64,000 nt of DNA, from contig NZ_BMJA01000001.1 of assembly GCF_014642835.1 (NCBI RefSeq), positions 626,540 through 690,539 of the forward strand. Reading direction: 5' to 3'. The stretch is from Dyella nitratireducens. Its GTDB lineage: Bacteria > Pseudomonadota > Gammaproteobacteria > Xanthomonadales > Rhodanobacteraceae. A program made the translations under genes and the position numbers. The notes beneath the pieces were generated by a model. That model did no database searches, was not told the DNA's origin, and saw only the letters and a program-made list of their open reading frames with translations. Below are positions 35,107 through 44,344 of this stretch, one piece after another; within the stretch, counting starts at the first letter, position 1; each line of letters starts with the position of its first letter.

Positions 35107-36321
35107 ATGCGTCGTATCGTGATTACCGGCATGGGCGGCATCTGCGCGCTCGGCCACAATACTTCCGACATCTGGCAAGCCATGACCGAGGGCCGCAGCG
35201 GCATCGGTCCCGTGCATCACATCGACGCCAAATATCTGCGCAACAATGCGATTGCCGCGGAAATCAGCGATTTCGATCCGCTCGCGTACATCGATGAAGC
35301 GCGCGTACCATTCCTCGACCCGCTAAGCCAGTACGCGCTGGTGGCTGCCGGCGAAGCCATCCGTCAATCAGGTCTGGATTTCCGCGGCGAACGCACCACG
35401 CGCACGGCTATCGTGGTGGGTGTCGGCTCCGCCGGCGAGGAAACCCGCGAGGGGCTGTACCGGCAGCTCTACGCCGAACAGGCCAGTCGTTTCCATCCGC
35501 TTGGCATCGTGCGCATCATGAGCAACGCGCCGGCCAGCCATATCAGCATGGTGCACGGCATTACCGGCCCCACGTTTGTGGTGTCGAGCGCATGCGCATC
35601 TTCCAATCACGCGTTTGCGCAGGCCGCGATGATGATTCGCGCCGGGCTGGTGGACGCGGCGATCACGGGCGGTACGGAAGCCTGCATCACATTAGGCGTG
35701 TTGCGCGCCTGGGAAGCCATGCGCGTGCTGGCGCCCGATACGTGCCGGCCTTTCAGCGCCAATCGCCGCGGCATGGTGCTGGGTGAAGGCTCGGGCATGT
35801 TCGTGCTGGAAACACTGGAGAGTGCACAGGCACGCGGTGCGACCATCCTGGCGGAGCTGGCCGGTGTCGGCATGAGCGCCGACGCGGGCGATATCGCCGC
35901 GCCTTCCGACGTAGGTGCCGCTGCCGCCATGCGCATGGCATTGCAAGATGCCGGCATGCAACCCGACGACGTCGACTACATCAATGCGCATGGCACCGGT
36001 ACCGTTGCCAACGATTGCACTGAAACGCGCGCCATCCATCAGGTATTCGGTGAGCATGCGCGTCGCCTGGCGGTCACTTCCACCAAGCCGATGCACGGCC
36101 ATGCACTGGGTGCAGCAGGCGCGCTGGAAATGATCGCCGTGCTGGGCGCGCTGCGCGATGGTGTCGTGCCACCGACGCTCAATTACCTTGGCCCCGATCC
36201 GGCCTGCGATCTTGACTACGTGCCACATGAAGCACGCGCCATGAAAGTACGTGCGGCGCTGAGCAATTCGTTTGCGTTTGGCGGACTCAACGCAGTGGTA
36301 GCGCTGCGTCAGGCACCGTAG
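35107..36321 (+). CDS. Beta-ketoacyl-ACP synthase (KAS II-like)
   Basis: 404 aa. The thiolase-fold catalytic triad is intact: Cys163 (SSACASSNHA), His295 (NAHGTGT) and His332 (KPMHGHALGAAGALE). It resembles FabF but comes without fabD, fabG or a second ACP, so it is unlikely to be the housekeeping copy. It could extend or condense an acyl chain on the adjacent ACP. The TAG stop codon is provided by a family A repeat. Confidence 0.92.
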   Translation: MRRIVITGMGGICALGHNTSDIWQAMTEGRSGIGPVHHIDAKYLRNNAIAAEISDFDPLAYIDEARVPFLDPLSQYALVAAGEAIRQSGLDFRGERTTRTAIVVGVGSAGEETREGLYRQLYAEQASRFHPLGIVRIMSNAPASHISMVHGITGPTFVVSSACASSNHAFAQAAMMIRAGLVDAAITGGTEACITLGVLRAWEAMRVLAPDTCRPFSANRRGMVLGEGSGMFVLETLESAQARGATILAELAGVGMSADAGDIAAPSDVGAAAAMRMALQDAGMQPDDVDYINAHGTGTVANDCTETRAIHQVFGEHARRLAVTSTKPMHGHALGAAGALEMIAVLGALRDGVVPPTLNYLGPDPACDLDYVPHEARAMKVRAALSNSFAFGGLNAVVALRQAP

Positions 36322-36402
36322 GTTGGGTTAGCGCAGCGTAACCCAACATATCCCCCACGAAGCGGTATTGTTGTTGGGTTACGCTGCGCTAACCCAACCT
36401 AC
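36318..36402. repeat. Palindromic intergenic repeat, family A copy 4
   Basis: 31 nt arms 36318-36348 and 36372-36402 (GTAGGTTGGGTTAGCGCAGC and its inverse), 23 bp apart. It contains the ketosynthase stop codon and separates that gene from the convergent glycosyltransferase gene, a position suited to bidirectional termination. Confidence 0.92.
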
Positions 36403-36420
36403 GCGTGTGTCGAGCAGTCC

Positions 36421-37233
36421 TCAGATCAATGAGGAGCAGAGCTGACGCACGTGTTGCGTCACCTGCTGCACCCAATGCGGCGACAGGCCCATCGGTTCGC
36501 TGGAAAGAAGCATTTTTGAATAAAGCCGGATCAGCTGCCGCTTGTTCTTGGCGTCGTTCTTCTTCAACTGACGCGTCTTGGAATCGTCCATGATGCGATA
36601 GCCGCCCAAGAGATCCGGAATAAATTGGAATCGGGCCTGCCGAATCCAGTTCAACCGGATCCATAAATCCCAATCTTCCAGATAGTCAAAATTCTCGTCG
36701 AACGGATTGTCCAGCAACACGGACCGCCTCACCAGAGAGAAGTTGTCCATGAAGTTGTCCTGCAACAGCGGAATCGACTTCGGCAGCAGATTGGCTGCCA
36801 CATCCACTTGCACGACATCCCGGTAAAACACACCCGCAGGCGCCCCATGGCCATCGATCAGGCTCATACCCAAGACGAATACATCCGTCTCGGGGTTGGC
36901 TACCGCCTCTTCATCCAAGCGGTCGAAAATGTTTTCGCCCACGATGTTGTCGGCATCCAGCAACAATACGTAGTCCCCTTGCGCATGCCGGATGCCCGTA
37001 TTCTTCGCAGCTGACGAACCACGGTTCACGGTGTGCGTGAGCACATGGACTGCAAACCCTGATCCTCTCTGGAACGCAGCCAGAACCTTGCTCGTATCGT
37101 CCGTGGAAGCATCGTCCACGATCACGACTTCCAATACCGCCTCATGCCCCTTCACGGCTTTGGACACACTCTGAAGAGAGGCCGCCAGAAACGGTGACAT
37201 GTTGTAGGTGGGGATGACGATGGAGTACTTCAT
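36421..37233 (-). CDS. Family 2 glycosyltransferase
   Basis: 270 aa, GT-A fold. VVIVDDASTDDT is the nucleotide-binding strand, LLDADN gives the metal-binding D93-x-D95, and YLEDWDLWIRL has the conserved E186/D187 base pair of the family. No membrane segments are seen. Its ATG overlaps the methyltransferase stop by 4 bp, so the two are co-translated. Sugar and acceptor are unknown; cell-surface polysaccharide is likely. Confidence 0.89.
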   Translation of the reverse strand: MKYSIVIPTYNMSPFLAASLQSVSKAVKGHEAVLEVVIVDDASTDDTSKVLAAFQRGSGFAVHVLTHTVNRGSSAAKNTGIRHAQGDYVLLLDADNIVGENIFDRLDEEAVANPETDVFVLGMSLIDGHGAPAGVFYRDVVQVDVAANLLPKSIPLLQDNFMDNFSLVRRSVLLDNPFDENFDYLEDWDLWIRLNWIRQARFQFIPDLLGGYRIMDDSKTRQLKKNDAKNKRQLIRLYSKMLLSSEPMGLSPHWVQQVTQHVRQLCSSLI

Positions 37234-37937
37234 CCGTTCGCCCTTAAAAACAGAATGGAGCGGTACATGTCCAGGCTGGTCTCAGCCTGATGAAGGCGAT
37301 TGATGTGATGGATGTCGTTCAAGAACCTGAGCTTCATCCGCCCACCCACAAACAACCCCATGCATCCTAGGTAATGCATCAGCCTATGCGTATTTTTTAC
37401 GTGGTTGATGAGTTGAAACCCGTGCTTGTTGGCGAGATCCAAAATGGCTTCGACTCGCGGATGATCCATGGCCATGTGCTCCAGCAACCAATCTGGCAGA
37501 GTGCCGCCCGGATTGAGAAACGTCGCCGTCTCCACATCGAATTGGTATCCCGCTCCTTCCGTAGGAAACGCCAGGATGAGGTAACGGCGCGCAATTCTGC
37601 GCATGGCCACAAAGAAATCTTCGCGCAGATCCACCGGCACGTGTTCCATCACGTCCATCGCGCAGACCACGTCAAAGGAGTCTTGCAGCGCAAAAGGGTG
37701 AACGCCGTTGATCGGCTTGAGATTGGGTACTTCAGGCTGGATGGGCATCAGGTCGATGCCGAAATACTCACCCGCAAAAACACTGCCAAGGCCCACGTTG
37801 CCGCAGCCGTAGTCGAGTATTCTGGAACGCGTCAGCTGGTTTTCCAGCAAGAAATCCAGCACGGGTTCATAGCGGTAGATCCAGTCGATAGAGGCTTGCT
37901 GCCCGCTAATAAGCGGGTTATCTGCGTCGTACTTCAC
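37230..37937 (-). CDS. SAM-dependent methyltransferase
   Basis: 235 aa from the GTG at 37937, chosen because AGGGAGGA lies five bases upstream; a longer GTG reading would overlap the NUDIX gene by 22 bp. Motif I is LDYGCGNVG, followed by GIDLMP and DVVCAMDVMEHVP. Class I methyltransferase, probably acting on a sugar or small molecule in the same pathway as the downstream glycosyltransferase. Confidence 0.85.
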   Translation of the reverse strand: MKYDADNPLISGQQASIDWIYRYEPVLDFLLENQLTRSRILDYGCGNVGLGSVFAGEYFGIDLMPIQPEVPNLKPINGVHPFALQDSFDVVCAMDVMEHVPVDLREDFFVAMRRIARRYLILAFPTEGAGYQFDVETATFLNPGGTLPDWLLEHMAMDHPRVEAILDLANKHGFQLINHVKNTHRLMHYLGCMGLFVGGRMKLRFLNDIHHINRLHQAETSLDMYRSILFLRANG

Positions 37938-37948
37938 CCGATCCTCCC

Positions 37949-38437
37949 TCACAGTCTGGTAAAGGCCCACGACTGCATGCGGCCGTCCTTGTACGGCATC
38001 ACGCCATGAAACGGGCGCGGATCACGGTCGAATACCAGTGGCAGGAAATGGCGATCGCCCTCCCACATCGGCAGTTCCATGAGGCGGTCGATGTCGATCC
38101 ACTCGAGCGTGCCTTCCGGGTTCTGCGTGTAAGGCTCGCCGCTGAAGCTGTCGATGACGAAGATGAAACCCAGCCAATCCTCGCCCTGCTTGCCAAAGCC
38201 GGGCCAGTTGAGGGTGCCGCGCAGATGCATCGACTCGCATTCGATACCGGCCTCTTCGTGGATCTCGCGGCGCATGCAGGCGGCGATGTCCTCACCAGGT
38301 TCCATCTTGCCGCCTAGGCCGTTGTATTTGCCCAGATGCTGATCGTCGGGCCGCGCGTTGCGGTGGATCATCAGGACCTTGCGCCGATCCGGCGAAAGCA
38401 CGTAACCGAGCGTCGCGACGATGGGGGTGTAGGGCAT
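37949..38437 (-). CDS. NUDIX hydrolase (MutT/8-oxo-dGTPase-like)
   Basis: 162 aa. The full Nudix box is GGKMEPGEDIAACMRREIHEEAGI, and the N-terminal LMIHRNARPDDQHLGKYNGLGGK segment is like 8-oxo-dGTP diphosphatases. AAGGG precedes the ATG. It is the first gene of a minus-strand operon with the methyltransferase and glycosyltransferase, so nucleotide-sugar or damaged-nucleotide hydrolysis are both possible. Confidence 0.88.
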   Translation of the reverse strand: MPYTPIVATLGYVLSPDRRKVLMIHRNARPDDQHLGKYNGLGGKMEPGEDIAACMRREIHEEAGIECESMHLRGTLNWPGFGKQGEDWLGFIFVIDSFSGEPYTQNPEGTLEWIDIDRLMELPMWEGDRHFLPLVFDRDPRPFHGVMPYKDGRMQSWAFTRL

Positions 38438-38530
38438 AGCTATCCCTTCCGATCCAAAAGCTGAAGTTTACGCCCTGCCCTTGTGTAGGTGCTCTTGCAT
38501 CCATCACAGCTGGGCAGCGACCATCTGCAG

Positions 38531-39343
38531 ATGCGCTCGTCCACCCACACCCGACGGTTGCGTCGCAGCCTGCCGCCTCGCCTGCTCGCCCTGCTGGGGG
38601 TGCCTGTGTTGTTGGCCGCATGCGGCAGTCAGTTGCAGCCCATGGAAAGTCGCGAGGTCAACTTCCAGGGCCAGGATTTCACCGTGGTCAGTTTGGATCT
38701 GCATCGCGAAGCCCTCACGCTGCACTGGAAGAATCCCGATAACGGACAGCCCTACGGCGATATTCAGAGCTTGCGCGAATGGGGTGCAGCCAACGGCAAG
38801 CGGCTGATGTTCGCAGCCAACGCCGGCATCTACGATCAGGCCAACGCGCCGCTCGGGCTGTACGTGGAAAACGGCAAGACCCTGGTGCCGCTGAATCTGT
38901 TCCACGGCAATCCGGCCGCCGGCAATTTCTCGATCCGCCCCAACGGCGTGTTCGTCGTCTACCGGGACGGCCATGCCGCCGTACGCACCAGCACCGACTT
39001 CAAGGCCGACGCCAAGCCGGCGGACTGGGCTACGCAGTCGGGACCGATGCTGGTGATCGACGGCAAGATCAACGACCAGTTCGTACACGACTCCGCCAGC
39101 AACAAATGGCGCAGCGGCGTCTGCGCGCGCACGCCCTACCAGGTGGTATTCGCGGTGAGCGAGTCGCCGGTGAATTTCCATACCTTTGCGCAGTTGTTCC
39201 GTGACAAGCTCGACTGCAAGGATGCGCTGTACCTGGACGGCACCATTTCGCAGTTCTACATCGACGGCACCGGCTATGCCGGCGCTCCCACCTTCATGGT
39301 CAAGCCCTACGCGGGCATCTTCGCGGTGTTTGCCGAACAATGA
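38531..39343 (+). CDS. Phosphodiester glycosidase (NAGPA/DUF2233-like) lipoprotein
   Basis: 270 aa from the ATG at 38531; a GTG 14 codons upstream is an alternative. Arg-rich n-region, hydrophobic stretch and lipobox VLLAACG mark a lipoprotein. The core FAANAGIYDQANAPLGLYVENGK, TQSGPMLVIDGKIN, SGVCARTPY and DALYLDGTISQF match the phosphodiester glycosidase family related to mammalian uncovering enzyme. It removes sugars from phosphodiesters; natural bacterial substrates are mostly unknown. It overlaps the acylase gene by 4 bp. Confidence 0.86.
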   Translation: MRSSTHTRRLRRSLPPRLLALLGVPVLLAACGSQLQPMESREVNFQGQDFTVVSLDLHREALTLHWKNPDNGQPYGDIQSLREWGAANGKRLMFAANAGIYDQANAPLGLYVENGKTLVPLNLFHGNPAAGNFSIRPNGVFVVYRDGHAAVRTSTDFKADAKPADWATQSGPMLVIDGKINDQFVHDSASNKWRSGVCARTPYQVVFAVSESPVNFHTFAQLFRDKLDCKDALYLDGTISQFYIDGTGYAGAPTFMVKPYAGIFAVFAEQ

Positions 39344-41748
39344 AACCTCGCTTCCGTTGGTTCCGCGCGCTGTTGATCCTTGTCCTTATCGTGGCGATCG
39401 GCCTGTTCGCGACCGGTTGGTGGTTGCTGGCCTGTGGCCGCGCACAGCTCGACGGCCAACAGCGGGTGATCGGGCCACAGCATGCGGTCACCATTGCCCG
39501 CGATGCGCTCGGCACCGTCACCATCACCGGCCAGTCGCGTGACGATGTCGCTTACGCCCTGGGCTACGTGCACGGGCAGGAACGGTTCTTTCCGATGGAC
39601 CTGATGCGACGCGTGGCCGCAGGCGAGTTGTCGGAACTGGTTGGAGGCGCGGCGCTCGATACCGACCTCAATCATCGCCGCCATCGTCTGCGCGCCGTGG
39701 CGGAAGCCGCTTATGCGGCACTCACGCCCGAACAGAAGCACACGCTGGATATCTATCGCGACGGCGTGAACGCCGGCCTTGCAAACCTGCGCGAGAAACC
39801 CTGGGAGTACCTGCTGCTCAAGGCCAAGCCGGAACCCTGGCGCTCGGAAGACACGATGCTGGTGATCGCTGCGATGTATCTAGATCTCAATGGCGATGGC
39901 CGCAACGAGCGCGAACAGCACATCGCGCAAATGCGCGCCGTGCTGCCGGGGCCCCTGGTGGACTTCCTGATCTCACCCGATCCAAACTGGGAAGCGCCGC
40001 TGCAAGGCGGTGCCTCGCCCTCTCCGGTTATTCCCGGTGCGGATGTATTCGATCTGCGCCATGCCGGCACGCCGGGCGGCCAAGTGAAGCTGGCTGAAAC
40101 ATCGATCCTTTCGGTGGATCGCTTCTATCCTGGCAGCAACAGCTTCGCGGTGACGGGCAATATCTCGCGTTCCGGCGCAGCGATGCTCGCCAACGACATG
40201 CATCTTAGTCTGCGTGTACCGGACATCTGGTTTCGCGCGCGGCTGCGCTATCCCGATCCCACTGCGCCGAAAGGGCAGCGCGATGTCGTTGGCGTGACCC
40301 TGCCCGGCACACCTGCACTGGTGGCAGGTTCGAACGGGCAGATCGCCTGGGGCTTCACCAACAGCTACGGCGACTGGATGGATTGGGTGCGCGTCCAGCG
40401 CGATCCGCATGATCCCAACCGTTACAAAGTGCCGGAAGGCTGGGCGACGATCGAATCGCACGATGAGATTATCGGCGTCAAAGGTGCGGCACCGCACACC
40501 TTGCACGTGGAAGACACGCGTTGGGGACCGATCCTTGCGAAGGATACCGACGGCACGCCGCTGGCACTCTCCTGGATCGGCGATCTGCCCCGCGCCTACA
40601 ACCTCGCCTTGATGCAGCTCGAGCACACCACCAGCGCTCCCGCTGCGCTGGATCTGGCGACGACCTTCGGCATGCCGCCGCAGAATTTCCTGGTTGCCGA
40701 CAGCGCGGGCCATATCGGCTGGACCATTGCGGGCAACAGCATTCCGCTACGCACCGGTTTCGATCCGCAACTACCCGCCGACTGGTCGCAGCCGAACACC
40801 GGCTGGACCGGCTGGGCCACGCCGTCGCAATACCCGCGTATCGAAGATCCGGCGGATGGCCGGCTGTGGACAGCCAACAACCGCACCATCGGCGGCGATG
40901 AAAACGCTTTGCTCGGCGAAGGCGGACACGACATTGGCGCGCGTGCGCAGCAGATTCGCGATGACTTGCGCGGCCGCGCGGATTTCGGCCCTGGCAATCT
41001 GCTCGATATCCAGCTCGACGATCACGCGCAGTTCCTTTCCCGCTGGCAGCAGTTGCTGCAAGCCACGCTAGCCGGTACGCACGATCCCTCGCTCGGCCAG
41101 TTGCGTCAGCTCACCGCCGCGTGGCGCAACCAGGCCGCGCCGGATAGCGTGGATTACCGATTGGTGCACGCATTCCGCGATGAAGTGCATAAGTTGGTGC
41201 TCGCGCCATTCGTCGCACAAATCCAGCGGCGGTTTCCGGATTTTGAGTGGCCCGGCCCCGGCAACCAGGAAGCAGCCGTGTGGATGCTGATCCAGCAACA
41301 GCCGGTACAACTGCTTGATCCCACCTACCATGATTGGCATGGCCTGCTGTTGCAGGCAGCGCGCGATGTCGTCGATACGCTAGGCAAACAACAAGGCGGT
41401 CTCGCTGCCCGCACCTGGGGCGAAGTGAATCACGCCGGCATTCGCCACCCGCTATCACGCGCCCTGCCCGGCTTTATCGGCCAGTGGCTCGACATGCCGG
41501 AAGACGAACTGCCTGGGGATAACAATATGCCGCGCGTTGCACGGCCAGCATCCGGCGCATCCGAACGCCTGGACGTATCGCCCGGACACGAAGACGAAGG
41601 CATTCTGGAAATGCCAGGCGGACAAAGCGACAACCCGTTGTCGCCGTTCTACGGTGCAGGTCACGAAGACTGGGTGCATGGACGGCCTACACCGCTGCTG
41701 CCAGGTGCGACAAAGTACACGTTGGTACTTGAGCCGTCGCCGCAATAA
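39340..41748 (+). CDS. Penicillin acylase family (Ntn-hydrolase, S45) protein
   Basis: 802 aa. One N-terminal membrane/signal helix (about 10-30). The chain would self-cleave before the catalytic Ser266 in the GSNSFAVTGN segment, splitting alpha and beta subunits. GQERFFPMDLMRR and ANDMHLSLRVPDIWF are the family's neighbours of the pocket. Members hydrolyse penicillin-type amides, acyl-homoserine lactones or bile/peptide amides; which one is not shown here. The ATG overlaps the glycosidase stop, so both are exported by one unit. Confidence 0.9.
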   Translation: MKPRFRWFRALLILVLIVAIGLFATGWWLLACGRAQLDGQQRVIGPQHAVTIARDALGTVTITGQSRDDVAYALGYVHGQERFFPMDLMRRVAAGELSELVGGAALDTDLNHRRHRLRAVAEAAYAALTPEQKHTLDIYRDGVNAGLANLREKPWEYLLLKAKPEPWRSEDTMLVIAAMYLDLNGDGRNEREQHIAQMRAVLPGPLVDFLISPDPNWEAPLQGGASPSPVIPGADVFDLRHAGTPGGQVKLAETSILSVDRFYPGSNSFAVTGNISRSGAAMLANDMHLSLRVPDIWFRARLRYPDPTAPKGQRDVVGVTLPGTPALVAGSNGQIAWGFTNSYGDWMDWVRVQRDPHDPNRYKVPEGWATIESHDEIIGVKGAAPHTLHVEDTRWGPILAKDTDGTPLALSWIGDLPRAYNLALMQLEHTTSAPAALDLATTFGMPPQNFLVADSAGHIGWTIAGNSIPLRTGFDPQLPADWSQPNTGWTGWATPSQYPRIEDPADGRLWTANNRTIGGDENALLGEGGHDIGARAQQIRDDLRGRADFGPGNLLDIQLDDHAQFLSRWQQLLQATLAGTHDPSLGQLRQLTAAWRNQAAPDSVDYRLVHAFRDEVHKLVLAPFVAQIQRRFPDFEWPGPGNQEAAVWMLIQQQPVQLLDPTYHDWHGLLLQAARDVVDTLGKQQGGLAARTWGEVNHAGIRHPLSRALPGFIGQWLDMPEDELPGDNNMPRVARPASGASERLDVSPGHEDEGILEMPGGQSDNPLSPFYGAGHEDWVHGRPTPLLPGATKYTLVLEPSPQ

Positions 41749-41795
41749 CGATGCCGGTGCGGCATTGCTCCATATGCACATCAATGCTATTTCGA

Positions 41796-41879
41796 AGCGG
41801 ATCGTCATTCCGGCGAAGGCCGGAATCCATGGCAAGTACGAAGCATGGATTCCGGCCTTCGCCGGAATGACGATCCGCT
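41796..41879. repeat. Palindromic intergenic repeat, family C copy 2, with perfect 35 nt arms
   Basis: Left arm 41796-41830 and right arm 41845-41879 are exact inverses (starting AGCGGATCGTCATTCCGG), around a 14 nt loop. It lies between the convergent acylase and dapE genes. No T-run follows, but a 35 bp stem can stop transcription from both sides. Confidence 0.93.
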
Positions 41880-41919
41880 AAAGATCAAACCTCAGAGCAG
41901 CCTTCCAGGCCGTCTCACA

Positions 41920-43080
41920 TCAACAAAGCGGCCGTATCAACATCCGCTCGCAAATCGCCGTATACAGATCCGGCAGCCGCTCCAGTTCCTCCACATCGAT
42001 GCACTCGTCCACCTTGTGAATGGTGGCGTTGACCGGACCTAGCTCCACGACTTCTGCGCCCATGGGCGCGATGAAGCGGCCATCCGATGTGCCACCGCCC
42101 GTACTTTGTTCCGGCTCCGTGCCGCATAGCTCGCGGCATACCTGCACCACGGTATCGCGCAAGCGTCCCCCTGAGGGACACAGAAACGGTTCACCCGACA
42201 ACGTCCACTCAAGCGTGTAATCCAGACCGTGTTTGGCGAGAATCGCTTCGGCGCGTTTGCGCAAATTCTCTGCGGTGCTCGCGGTGCTGTAGCGGAAGTT
42301 GATCAGTGCGATAAGCGAACCGGGAATGACATTGGTCGCACCGGTACCGGCCTTAATATTGGAAACCTGGAATGAGGTGGGCGGAAAATCGGCATTGCCA
42401 CCATCCCAACGTTCTGCTGCCAGCTCAGCCAATGCCGGTGCAAACGCATGAATGGGATTGAGCGCCTTGTCCGGATACGCCACATGGCCTTGCACACCGC
42501 GCACGGTCAAGGTTCCCGACAAGGAACCGCGTCGACCGACACGAATCAGATCGCCGAGTTTTTCCTTGGACGAAGGCTCACCCACCACACACCAGTCGAT
42601 GTGCTCACCGATCTCGCGCAAGTACGCCGCAATACGCCGCACGCCGTCGACATTGGTCGGCCCTTCTTCATCACTGGTGAGCAACAGCCCCACGCGGCCG
42701 GGGTGGTCCGGATGCGTCGTGACGAAGCGCTCCAGCGCCACCGTCATCGCTGCCACCCCGCCTTTCATGTCAGCCGCACCGCGGCCGTATAGACGTCCAT
42801 CGCGCACGGTCGGCTCGAACGGCGGACTCTGCCAGGCTTCTTCCGGACCACTGGGCACCACATCGGTATGCCCGAGAAACATCAGCAATGGCCCCTGCCC
42901 TGGCGCATTGTTTGCGCCATGCACCGCCCAGAAGTTGTCCACCTCGCCATAACGCAGATGCTCGATACGGAAACCGAGACGCGCCAAGCGTGCGCCGATT
43001 TCCGGCAGGCAACCCGCATCCTCCGGCGTGATGGAGCGGCGGCGAATAAGGTCGACAGCGAGATCGAATACCTCAGACAT
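41920..43080 (-). CDS. dapE: Succinyl-diaminopimelate desuccinylase
   Basis: 386 aa (E. coli 375). A dinuclear zinc M20 enzyme making LL-diaminopimelate for lysine and cell wall. Motifs are [12 protein letters not shown] (His), [14 protein letters not shown] (Asp), [12 protein letters not shown] (Glu) and [10 protein letters not shown]. The start is ATG, 3 bp after the ArsC-like gene stop, in the order dapD - ArsC-like - dapE. Confidence 0.96.
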   Translation of the reverse strand: MSEVFDLAVDLIRRRSITPEDAGCLPEIGARLARLGFRIEHLRYGEVDNFWAVHGANNAPGQGPLLMFLGHTDVVPSGPEEAWQSPPFEPTVRDGRLYGRGAADMKGGVAAMTVALERFVTTHPDHPGRVGLLLTSDEEGPTNVDGVRRIAAYLREIGEHIDWCVVGEPSSKEKLGDLIRVGRRGSLSGTLTVRGVQGHVAYPDKALNPIHAFAPALAELAAERWDGGNADFPPTSFQVSNIKAGTGATNVIPGSLIALINFRYSTASTAENLRKRAEAILAKHGLDYTLEWTLSGEPFLCPSGGRLRDTVVQVCRELCGTEPEQSTGGGTSDGRFIAPMGAEVVELGPVNATIHKVDECIDVEELERLPDLYTAICERMLIRPLC

Positions 43081-43083
43081 AGC

Positions 43084-43449
43084 TCAACGCCCGAACAGTT
43101 TCTTGAAACCGTTATCCGTGAATCCTACGCTCATCGCCCCATCCGGCTGTACCACGACGGGACGACGGACAAGTGCCGGATATTCCTTCAACAGCAAGGT
43201 CCACTCTGAATCCGTGCCGGGATTCTTGCGTTGCGGCAGCAGGTTGCGCCAGGTGGTGCCTGATTTGTTGACCAGCTTTTCCCAGCCGCCCAATTGCTGT
43301 GCCCATGCCTTCAACGTGGCTGGCGGTACGGGATTGGCGCGGTAGTCCACGAACTCATGCGCAACGTCGAAGCGTGTGAGCCAGTTGCGCGCCTTCTTGC
43401 AGGTGTCGCAGTTGGAGAGGCCATAGAGTGTGAGGTTTGACTGGGTCAT
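43084..43449 (-). CDS. ArsC/Spx-family thioredoxin-fold protein (YffB-like)
   Basis: 121 aa. LYGLSNCDTCKKARNWL holds the CxxC site and the family's Lys; VRRPVVVQPDGAMSVGF is the cis-Pro region. It belongs to the ArsC-like group of YffB, which sits next to dapE in E. coli too, and its function is unknown. The ATG overlaps the dapD stop (TGATG); a GTG one codon earlier is possible. Confidence 0.9.
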   Translation of the reverse strand: MTQSNLTLYGLSNCDTCKKARNWLTRFDVAHEFVDYRANPVPPATLKAWAQQLGGWEKLVNKSGTTWRNLLPQRKNPGTDSEWTLLLKEYPALVRRPVVVQPDGAMSVGFTDNGFKKLFGR

Positions 43450-44276
43450 CACTCGCCGCTCCGCAGCAGTTCGTTGATGCCAGTCTTGCTGCGCGTTTTC
43501 TCGTCAACCTGCTTGACGATGATCGCGGCGTACAAACTGTGGCTACCATCTTTCGCCGGCAAATTACCGGCAACCACCACGCTGCCTGCAGGTACGCGGC
43601 CGTAGCTGACTTCACCCGTGGCGCGGTTGTAGATGCGTGTGGATTGGCCAAGAAACACGCCCATGCCGATCACACTGCCACGCTCCACGACGACGCCTTC
43701 CACCACTTCGGAACGCGCACCGATGAAGCAGTTGTCTTCGATGATGGTGGGATTGGCCTGGAGCGGCTCCAGTACGCCACCAATACCGACACCACCGGAA
43801 AGATGTACGCCCGCACCGATCTGCGCGCATGAACCGACGGTAGCCCAGGTATCGACCATCGTGCCAGAGCCGACGTAAGCACCAATGTTCACGTAACTGG
43901 GCATCAGCACCGCGTCCTTGGCGATGTGCGCGCCACGGCGCACCAGCGCACCGGGCACTACACGAGCACCAAGCGTTTCCAGTTCCGAATCGTTGCCATG
44001 CTGGAAACGCAGCGGCACTTTGTCGAAGGCCATGGCCGGACCGCCATCCACCACGCGATTGCCATTGATGCGGAAATACAGCAGCACCGCTTTCTTCAAC
44101 CACTGGTTGACGGCCCAGCCGCCTTGGCCATCGGGTGCGGCAACGCGCTGCTCACCCGATTCGAGCAGATCCATCACTTGCGTGAGTGCAGGGCGCAGGT
44201 GGGCCTCGATCTCGGTCTGAGTGAGGTCGTTGCGGCGTTCGAAGGCGTCGTTGATAAGGTTTTCGATGAACTGCAT
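43449..44276 (-). CDS. dapD: Tetrahydrodipicolinate N-succinyltransferase
   Basis: 275 aa from the ATG at 44276 ([15 protein letters not shown]); a TTG two codons upstream is disfavoured. A left-handed beta-helix of hexapeptide repeats ([39 protein letters not shown]) follows the N-terminal helical domain, as in DapD. It makes N-succinyl-2-amino-6-oxopimelate from tetrahydrodipicolinate and succinyl-CoA. First gene of the dapD - ArsC-like - dapE unit. Confidence 0.97.
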   Translation of the reverse strand: MQFIENLINDAFERRNDLTQTEIEAHLRPALTQVMDLLESGEQRVAAPDGQGGWAVNQWLKKAVLLYFRINGNRVVDGGPAMAFDKVPLRFQHGNDSELETLGARVVPGALVRRGAHIAKDAVLMPSYVNIGAYVGSGTMVDTWATVGSCAQIGAGVHLSGGVGIGGVLEPLQANPTIIEDNCFIGARSEVVEGVVVERGSVIGMGVFLGQSTRIYNRATGEVSYGRVPAGSVVVAGNLPAKDGSHSLYAAIIVKQVDEKTRSKTGINELLRSGE

Positions 44277-44344
44277 GAGCAAGACTCGTGTTCGGGTCGA
44301 CCATGAAGATTACAACTACTTGCCCGTGGATGACGCGCAAGACC

